Shown here: piece after piece, positions 37,501 to 42,571 of the stretch
Layout of the letters: each line of letters starts with the position of its first letter
Position numbering within the stretch: the stretch's first letter is position 1
Source of the DNA: Roseivirga sp. UBA6061
Lineage (GTDB): Bacteria > Bacteroidota > Bacteroidia > Cytophagales > Cyclobacteriaceae
DNA length: 42,571 nt
Direction: 5' to 3'
Assembly (NCBI GenBank): GCA_002427745.1
Contig: DIYF01000080.1
Location: 1 to 42,571, forward strand
Notes under the pieces: model-generated
What the model saw: the letters and a program-made list of their open reading frames with translations, nothing else
Database searches by the model: none
Told to the model about the DNA's origin: nothing
Made by a program: the position numbers and the translations under genes

Positions 37501-40257
37501 ATTCCACAGCTCTTCGGTATAAGAGATAACTCTGGTGGTACAAGCACAGAGATGTTCTTAAACGGTGCTGACTTACAAAGTGAGACCAGTGGTACCTTTA
37601 TTACCTCTTCCAATGAAGATTTTGTTATCGGTGACCTGAATAACGGAGCTGGTTTTGACAGGTTTTTCGATGGAAAAGTGGCCGAGGTGATTTCTTACAG
37701 TGTCAGACCTGATGATACAGAGCATGCAAAAATTCAGACATATCTGGCACTGAAATATGGTATCACTCTTTCTGCTGATGCCGACAATGATGCCGTACTG
37801 AATGAAAACATCACTGGTTCTATTAACGAAGGGGACTACCTGGCCTCTGATGGTACTACCTTCCCCTGGAAGTACGATGCCACTTATCACAATGATGTGA
37901 CCGGTATCGGCCGTGATGATGATTCCTGCTTGTCACAAAAGCAATCGAAAAGTGAAAATTCCGGAAGTATTGTAGGAATTGCGCTTGATTCTTTTGCCGA
38001 CACCAATGAAGAGAATACAAATAACTTCACTGCTAACAACTCCTTCCTGGTTTGGGGTAACGATGCAGACAATGCTGATCAGGCTAATGCCAACTCATCT
38101 GACCTGCCAACCGGAATCACTGAACGTATGGAGCGTATCTGGCACGTAGAAGAAACCGGAACCGTTGGAGCTACTTCTGTCTCCTTTGACCTGACAGGAC
38201 TGGGTTATTCATCTGATGCCGCTGACTTCAGGCTCATCACCAGTACTTCTGCTACTATGGCCAGTGGTACTACTCAAACCGGAGGTACTTTCAATGGCAA
38301 TGTACTGACCTTTACAGGTATCGATTTCTCTGATGAAGACTTCTTCACGCTGGGTACTGCCGTAAGTACCTGTGGCCCTGGCGGAGTCAGTACAGACCTG
38401 GCTCTTTGGTTAAAAGCCGATGCCGGTACAAGCACCACGACAGATGGAGCTGACCTTGCCAGCTGGAATGATCAGGCAGGAAGTAATAATACCAGCGAAA
38501 CCAATCTGGGGGGTGCTACTGTGATAGAACCTACGTTTGAGACTTCAGAGATTAATTTTAACCCGTCCATCAGCTTTACTGATCCGGGATCTCAGAACTC
38601 TTCTTTCATGGAATCTTCCAGTAACTCGGTTTCTGGTGACTTCTCACTGATTGCTCTGTTTAAAACCGGCCAGAATGATGGCAACCAGGACAACTTTGCC
38701 ACATCACCTGCTATTATAGGTGCAGAAACCACTTCAGGAACCGGTCTCCTCGATTATGGTTTAGGTATGGAAAGTGGTCAGATGATTCTGAACGCCTCAA
38801 GTGGAGACGCCTTTGACGTAGAAACTACCAATACCTTCAACGATAACCTGCCGCACTTCACCACGGCCACCCGTATTCAGTCCTCAGGAGCTCTTACCAT
38901 TTATGTAGATGGCACCTCAGAAGGAACAGGTACGGCAGGTGCTTCCGCCACACTTTCAGAGCCAACCTCCTTTGGTATTGGTAACCACAGTACGGAAGTG
39001 ATAGCCGGACAGTTCAGTGGCTTCATCAGTGAGGTGATTGTATTCTCTGATGACCTGACCTCTGACGAAAGAAACAGAGTAGAAAGTTATCTCGCCCTGA
39101 AATACGGAGTTACCATGGTAGCCGCAGATGACGGGGGTACCGGGGGTGTGGACGAACGGGATTATCGTGCTTCTGACTCAGGAGTAATCTGGGATTTCAG
39201 CGATCAGTCGGCAGGTTTTAACAGTGATATTGCCGGTATTGGAAGAGACGATGGTTCTTGTTTTGCACAGCTTAAATCCAAGAGTGAAAGCACAGACGCT
39301 ATCGTCACTATGGAAATCTCCAGCTTGTCTACAGATGACTCCTTCCTGATTTGGGGTAATGATAATGCCAACCTTGAAGCAGCACCTAACGAGGAAAGAC
39401 CCTCAGGTATTGCCAGTCGTCTTAACAGGGAGTGGCACGTACAGGAAACCGGGACTATCGGTACCGTAAGTATCACCTTTGACCTGTCTGGTGTAAGTGG
39501 CCCCTCGGGAGTGGGTACCAATAACCTGAACCTGGTAAGACTCATGACAGATGACACTGATAGTGATTTCACTTCGGGTGTAACACTCACCAGTCCTACT
39601 TCGGTAGATGCCGTGAACGAAACTGTCACTTTTGAGGTAAACCTGGCTGATGGAGACTTCTTTACACTTGGCTCAACCGAAGAATATGCACTTCCTATCA
39701 CACTCGTTCATTTTGATGCAAATGCTCTGGCAGATCAGAGAGTAAGAGTTGAGTGGACCACGGTGGAAGAAACAGGTAATGCATTCTTTTCTGTAGAACG
39801 AAGCACAGATGGATTAAACTTCGAAAGCATCGCCCTGCTGGATGGTGCCGGCAACAGCCAGGACATCAGAGAATACGAGTACATTGATAACAGCCCCGTA
39901 AACGGCCAGAACTACTACAGGCTGAGACAAACGGACTTTAACGGAGAGAGTACTGTAACAGAAGCTCTGCGCGTTTATCTGAATAAGGAGACTACTGCAT
40001 CAGTTCTGTCGCTTTACCCCAACCCTGCCAATGCAGGAGATGATCTTCATATCTCATACAACATAGAGAAGGATCAGGTAATGCAGTTCGATCTGATCAA
40101 CGTCAACGGCTTTATGCTTCATAGTGAAGAAAGGCTGGTAGTAGCTTCAGAAGATGTAGTGACGCTTTCCATAAAAGGTCTTAAGAGCGGCTTACATATA
40201 CTCAGAGTGGTGGACGAGAACAGAAATGTCATCAGTCTCAAGGTATTGATCCGCTAA
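34600..40257 (+). CDS. giant T9SS-secreted multi-module protein IV (three modules, shortened)
   Basis: An 1885-residue paralog with one module fewer. ATG 34600 gives an unusually long N-terminus before the hydrophobic core (about residues 18-32) of the signal peptide, which ends near NGQ. The N-terminal region runs to about 355. Modules start at about 357, 803 (Cys) and 1258 (Cys). The FN3-like domain begins near 1697 and the sorting domain near 1805 (LYPNP). Module 3 opens with a header of the position-3 type (ADAGTSTTTDGADL) and continues with a body of the terminal type (SETNLGG, VSGD, SFGIGNHS), as if one module had been lost by in-frame recombination; the length difference from gene I (446 residues) is one module. 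Module 2 matches gene III module 2. Function as for the others. Confidence 0.95.
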   Translation: MRKNGLHIHIYAFENTRFFVLFSVVFLLTMSLSLNGQSKITAITISSSAADDETTTVTAPSDTDNDISPNVSYDVRYGVGNNDVVTSYTVSGIVDPFDNFVFPDTLIIRRTDGSRFINIWYTLDQINTVPDPDQLDLDAAKVSDADALYLSRNVNAGYDNILVNIDNQAPNSTIQAQVERVDVIWNTGVVTCEPDNAVFPVIERGGNDEIKIAAILSLDANGDPASYSSLIDIEDADWPGGTTDGQLYQDFLVLRRETVGENPIPLINFGANQTANAPGSAQLVQGVAVSFTEFGISANEVVYGYSLFAFDVNAIDHTLTDPTTFPTTTTASNSGLDLVAGISAAVSSDDCLTPATGPGGYKQALSTWLKANEDADVTTSTDASTISDWQDHWLGNHDATSGATSDPTYRSTSSDINFNPTADFTSSATSLSIANNTDFNTATSYTNKGLNIAFRTSTADITDRQVLYEQGGTTRGIIVYILSGNLHVSAWNRNSDGTGAPWNNGTNITSVSTAVALDTEYIVTMELDGNTGITGTLQAYLNGNSFGTISNVGLLFSDTDGIEFGASDGDTQYADGTNSSTNSFEGEISELIYCNEPTSFLSAQRNRIESYLAIKYGITLDQTSPIDYVDSDGATIYDATNNASIGGYLEYNNDIAGIARDNGSELDQPKSKSENAGSIVTMDKGASFGTDDTFLIWGNDGGATTTQTSDVPPLINDRLTREWRVAETNETGEVSISFDITGLGLSTSASDFSLLVAGSDSDNDFSSATIITGGSLVSNVLTFTGVNLADGEYFTLGTAFITCSPGNVSTNLSLWLKADLGPDNTTNDGDVDTWEDRSASNDVTAPSASTRPNYATNVVNYNPAINFDGVDEELRGTAGFYTLGYYAVIVPDAAVSRTSSLESPIGISAPSPGSTPSDLGCLCFGSLSGDVTDEVATHAIGSDGVVPQNIDEWRAAITSTSLTFAADIPQLFGIRDNSGGTSTEMFLNGADLQSETSGTFITSSNEDFVIGDLNNGAGFDRFFDGKVAEVISYSVRPDDTEHAKIQTYLALKYGITLSADADNDAVLNENITGSINEGDYLASDGTTFPWKYDATYHNDVTGIGRDDDSCLSQKQSKSENSGSIVGIALDSFADTNEENTNNFTANNSFLVWGNDADNADQANANSSDLPTGITERMERIWHVEETGTVGATSVSFDLTGLGYSSDAADFRLITSTSATMASGTTQTGGTFNGNVLTFTGIDFSDEDFFTLGTAVSTCGPGGVSTDLALWLKADAGTSTTTDGADLASWNDQAGSNNTSETNLGGATVIEPTFETSEINFNPSISFTDPGSQNSSFMESSSNSVSGDFSLIALFKTGQNDGNQDNFATSPAIIGAETTSGTGLLDYGLGMESGQMILNASSGDAFDVETTNTFNDNLPHFTTATRIQSSGALTIYVDGTSEGTGTAGASATLSEPTSFGIGNHSTEVIAGQFSGFISEVIVFSDDLTSDERNRVESYLALKYGVTMVAADDGGTGGVDERDYRASDSGVIWDFSDQSAGFNSDIAGIGRDDGSCFAQLKSKSESTDAIVTMEISSLSTDDSFLIWGNDNANLEAAPNEERPSGIASRLNREWHVQETGTIGTVSITFDLSGVSGPSGVGTNNLNLVRLMTDDTDSDFTSGVTLTSPTSVDAVNETVTFEVNLADGDFFTLGSTEEYALPITLVHFDANALADQRVRVEWTTVEETGNAFFSVERSTDGLNFESIALLDGAGNSQDIREYEYIDNSPVNGQNYYRLRQTDFNGESTVTEALRVYLNKETTASVLSLYPNPANAGDDLHISYNIEKDQVMQFDLINVNGFMLHSEERLVVASEDVVTLSIKGLKSGLHILRVVDENRNVISLKVLIR

Positions 40258-40403
40258 GCTCCCTTTGTAATCAGGTAGATATCGGCATTCACTCTTATTC
40301 ATTTATCAAATTGACTCCCTGAGTCCCAGGGCATTACTCTGCCCGGCTTCATCCAATGACCCGATCGAATATCAGCTATTCAAATACAATAAACTGTTTT
40401 TTA

Positions 40404-40431
40404 CATACGTATGACCACAGTTTGTCCACAG
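40404..40431. promoter_or_regulatory. palindrome and direct repeat before giant gene V
   Basis: CATACGTATG (40404-40413) is a perfect 10-bp palindrome, followed by CCACAG at 40415 and 40426, 11 bp apart. They lie about 120 bp before ATG 40544 in an otherwise featureless 286-bp gap. A regulator site is possible, but there is no second copy in the window to support it. Confidence 0.25.
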
Positions 40432-40543
40432 TAAAAGAATAGACACCTACTTCTTGTCTACAGTCCCCGTGTAAAAAAACCTTTACCAACCTCTATCATT
40501 GCGGCCTGATTGGGTTCCCTGAACCCTTACACCAGTTAGACAG

Positions 40544-42571
40544 ATGTTCGTCAGGCGTTACTGTATAAAAAAAATACCGCTATTTCTGCTGCTATTGTGT
40601 GCATGTATGCTCGCCAAAAACCTCTATAGTCAGACTCCAATCACCTCCGTTTCTACCACCTCTGCTGCCGCAACAAACTCGAGCTACATAGCCGTAGCTC
40701 CCTCAGATGCCAGTAATGATGTGGATGCAGGGTCAAGCTACACCATGAGCTATGGTAATGGTAATAATATTTTCATAAACTCTTACACCGTTGGCTCTGC
40801 CACCTACAATAACTTTATAGCCCCTGATACACTCATCCTTCAAAGAACAGATGCAGGAGAACTGATCAATGTCTGGTATGACTTGAACAGTAGTATTGGT
40901 ACTTCTACTATCGAATTGACATCACAACAAATCACCGACATTGATGCCATGTATCTGGCCGGGCTGCTCAATGCCGGTTATGATAACCTGCTAACTAATA
41001 ATGATGATCTAAACGAAAACGGAGATTTTTCAGATCAGGTAGAAAGGATCGATGTCATCTACCGAACAGGACTGGTTACGTCTTCACCCGGTACAGCTAT
41101 GTTTCCGGTGGTAGAAAGAGGTGGTAATGATGCCATTCAAATTGCTGCCATCACATCCCTCAACAGTAATGGTGAACCTGCATCCTTCGGTAGTCTGGTC
41201 GCCATAAACGATGCAGGATATGATCCGGATGGCATTACGGACTGGGGAGACCTGGGGGTATCAGTAACTGGAATGATAATGAGGCGTCAGGACAGCAATA
41301 CGGATCCAATCCCTACATTCAACATATCCAGTCAAAATACGTATGGTGTTGCTGTTTCCTTTTCTGATCTGGGCATCGCAGCCAATACTACCATCTACGG
41401 CTACTCACTGTTCGCCTATGACGTTGATGCTTCCACGCATACACTCACAGATATTACTAGCTTCCCTACCAGTTCTCAGACCACCATTGGTGGTCTTGAT
41501 CTGATTGCAGGTATTTCGGCAGCCGTTTCAAGTGACAATAACCTGACCAAAGCCGTAGGTCCGGGAGGTTATATAGAATCACTGGTTACCTGGCTCAAAG
41601 CGAACGAATCGGATGAAGTAACCACTTCCACAGAAGGGTCCGGTGTCACCAACTGGGAAGATCACTGGATAGGCGGACATGATGCCACCACCAGTTTCAC
41701 TGCCCCTGTCTATAGAAGTGCTTCCAGCTCACTTGCTATGAACTTTAACCCTTCCATAGATTTCTCCGCCAGTGGCACATCCGGGTTGGGTATTGAAGAT
41801 AATACCGACTTCAACAGCAACTCAGGTAATTATCTCAATAAGTCTCTCAGTGTAGCCTTCCGTACAGGTACTATAGGTACACGACAGATCATCTACGAGC
41901 AAGGCGGAAGTGGAAATGGAATAAATGTCTACATCGACACTGACGGTACTTTGTATGTCGGAGCATGGGCCAGCAGTTGGACGGTTCGGCCTGTTGTACA
42001 TTCCACTTCAGTATCTGCCAATACTGAATATATTTTAACCATGGAACTGGAAGGTGACGACTCGGGCTCTGAAAACGGAGTCATCAGGGCCTATCTCAAC
42101 GGTACCAGTTTTGGTGGCTCTGTATCCGGGGCTGGTATACTCAGTAATCATGGAGGTAACGTGAACATAGGTGCCTCAGATGCTAATTTGAGGTATCATG
42201 ATGGTAGCAATAGTGATGATAATCATTTTGAGGGAGAAATCTCTGAGTTTATCTACTGCAACGAGCCTGCTTCATTCTCTTCTACCAACAGGTTAAAAAC
42301 TGAAAGTTACCTGGCACTTAAATACGGTATTACACTCGATCAAACCAGTCCCATCAACTACCTGGATGCGGCTGGTAACATTATCTTCAATACCACTAAC
42401 AATGCTTCTATCGGTGGCTACCTGGAGTACAATAATGATATAGCCGGTATAGGGAGGGATGATATCTCTGAGCTAGATCAAAGAAAGTCGAAAAGCGAGA
42501 ATACAGGCAGTATTCTGACCATAGAAAAAAACAGTCAGTTCGCAGATGATGACTCCTGGCTGATCTGGGGA
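40544..42571 (+). CDS. giant T9SS-family multi-module protein V (partial, 3' end outside window)
   Basis: An open frame of 676 codons from ATG 40544 to the window edge with no stop. A signal peptide (RRYCIKK, Leu/Cys-rich core, cleavage near YSQ at about residue 34) is followed by the family's N-terminal region (PSDAS, YGNGNN, APDTLI, LNAGYDN, ERGGNDAIQIAAI). The first module starts at about residue 339 (GPGGY, WLKANES), with its jellyroll-like part, IYCNEP, YLALKYGITL near 589 and GIGRDDISEL. As in every other first module, the Cys pair is absent. By analogy it should continue for roughly 1200-1700 residues and end in a T9SS sorting domain, which cannot be seen. Membership in the family is certain. 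Confidence 0.93.
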   Translation, partial: MFVRRYCIKKIPLFLLLLCACMLAKNLYSQTPITSVSTTSAAATNSSYIAVAPSDASNDVDAGSSYTMSYGNGNNIFINSYTVGSATYNNFIAPDTLILQRTDAGELINVWYDLNSSIGTSTIELTSQQITDIDAMYLAGLLNAGYDNLLTNNDDLNENGDFSDQVERIDVIYRTGLVTSSPGTAMFPVVERGGNDAIQIAAITSLNSNGEPASFGSLVAINDAGYDPDGITDWGDLGVSVTGMIMRRQDSNTDPIPTFNISSQNTYGVAVSFSDLGIAANTTIYGYSLFAYDVDASTHTLTDITSFPTSSQTTIGGLDLIAGISAAVSSDNNLTKAVGPGGYIESLVTWLKANESDEVTTSTEGSGVTNWEDHWIGGHDATTSFTAPVYRSASSSLAMNFNPSIDFSASGTSGLGIEDNTDFNSNSGNYLNKSLSVAFRTGTIGTRQIIYEQGGSGNGINVYIDTDGTLYVGAWASSWTVRPVVHSTSVSANTEYILTMELEGDDSGSENGVIRAYLNGTSFGGSVSGAGILSNHGGNVNIGASDANLRYHDGSNSDDNHFEGEISEFIYCNEPASFSSTNRLKTESYLALKYGITLDQTSPINYLDAAGNIIFNTTNNASIGGYLEYNNDIAGIGRDDISELDQRKSKSENTGSILTIEKNSQFADDDSWLIWG

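Larger units (their letters stand above)
12351..42571 (+). repeat. tandem array of five paralogous multi-module genes (16 visible modules)
   Basis: Five same-strand genes share one domain plan, separated by 286-657 bp of non-coding DNA. Sixteen modules of about 430-470 residues are visible (4+4+4+3+1). The position-1 module and the last module are of constant lectin type in every complete copy; the middle ones differ. Similarity is clear at protein level, while nucleotide sequences differ widely at synonymous sites, so the duplications are not recent. The array runs off the right edge. Confidence 0.93.

Noticed and set aside
12351..42571. Repeat array as CRISPR or simple DNA satellite
   Set aside because: The repetition is at protein-module level (about 1.3 kb units), diverged at the DNA level, and lies within long reading frames.

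Overview
The window looks like chromosome of a Bacteroidota bacterium, probably a Cytophagales-type marine or soil organism. The evidence is: type IX secretion (T9SS) C-terminal sorting domains, a PorE-like TPR/PD40/CRD/OmpA lipoprotein, a Bacteroidota-style PurM, Bacteroidota promoter -7 elements (TAnnTTTG), few Shine-Dalgarno sequences, and a conserved 'ABC transporter ATPase'-named family specific to the phylum. The genus cannot be fixed from the sequence alone.

Region 1 (1-2400): a CCG-domain iron-sulfur protein (48-845), a candidate structured small RNA on the minus strand (about 875-1013), a small hypothetical gene (1163-1498, minus), and an XRE-like regulator (1742-2185). Three GGAAYA boxes at exact 20-bp spacing lie between the last two.

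Region 2 (2400-8100, minus strand): a response regulator, a sensor kinase, a DM13-domain lipoprotein and an outer-membrane barrel form one four-gene operon ending at a strong terminator (4211-4242). A separate cadherin/spondin-domain lipoprotein gene (2437-4068) follows. The operon promoter, the spondin-gene promoter and the small-RNA promoter carry the same architecture: CAAA (minus-strand TTTG of the -7 element), then after exactly 16 nt three TCA(C)-type half-sites at exact 11-bp spacing. I read this as the binding site of the OmpR-family regulator encoded here. That gives a small regulon: its own operon, a spondin lipoprotein and a structured RNA.

Region 3 (8270-12232): a conserved Bacteroidota protein of unknown function, the PorE-like lipoprotein, and purM.

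Region 4 (12351 to the end): a tandem array of five giant paralogous secreted proteins (2331, 2290, 2319, 1885 and at least 676 aa), all on the plus strand and each with its own intergenic region. Each complete copy has a signal peptide, a conserved N-terminal region of about 300 residues, three or four modules of about 450 residues, an FN3-like domain and a T9SS type A sorting domain. Each module is a LamG/jellyroll-like segment followed by a YLAIKYGITL...GIGRDD...LTDGQYFTLG segment, probably DUF8202. The first and last modules are of constant type. The lectin-like segments in positions 2 and 3 are swapped between paralogs inside a conserved scaffold, and the fourth gene appears to have lost one module by in-frame fusion of a position-3 header to a position-4 body. 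This modular array and the three-promoter regulon are the two most interesting systems here.
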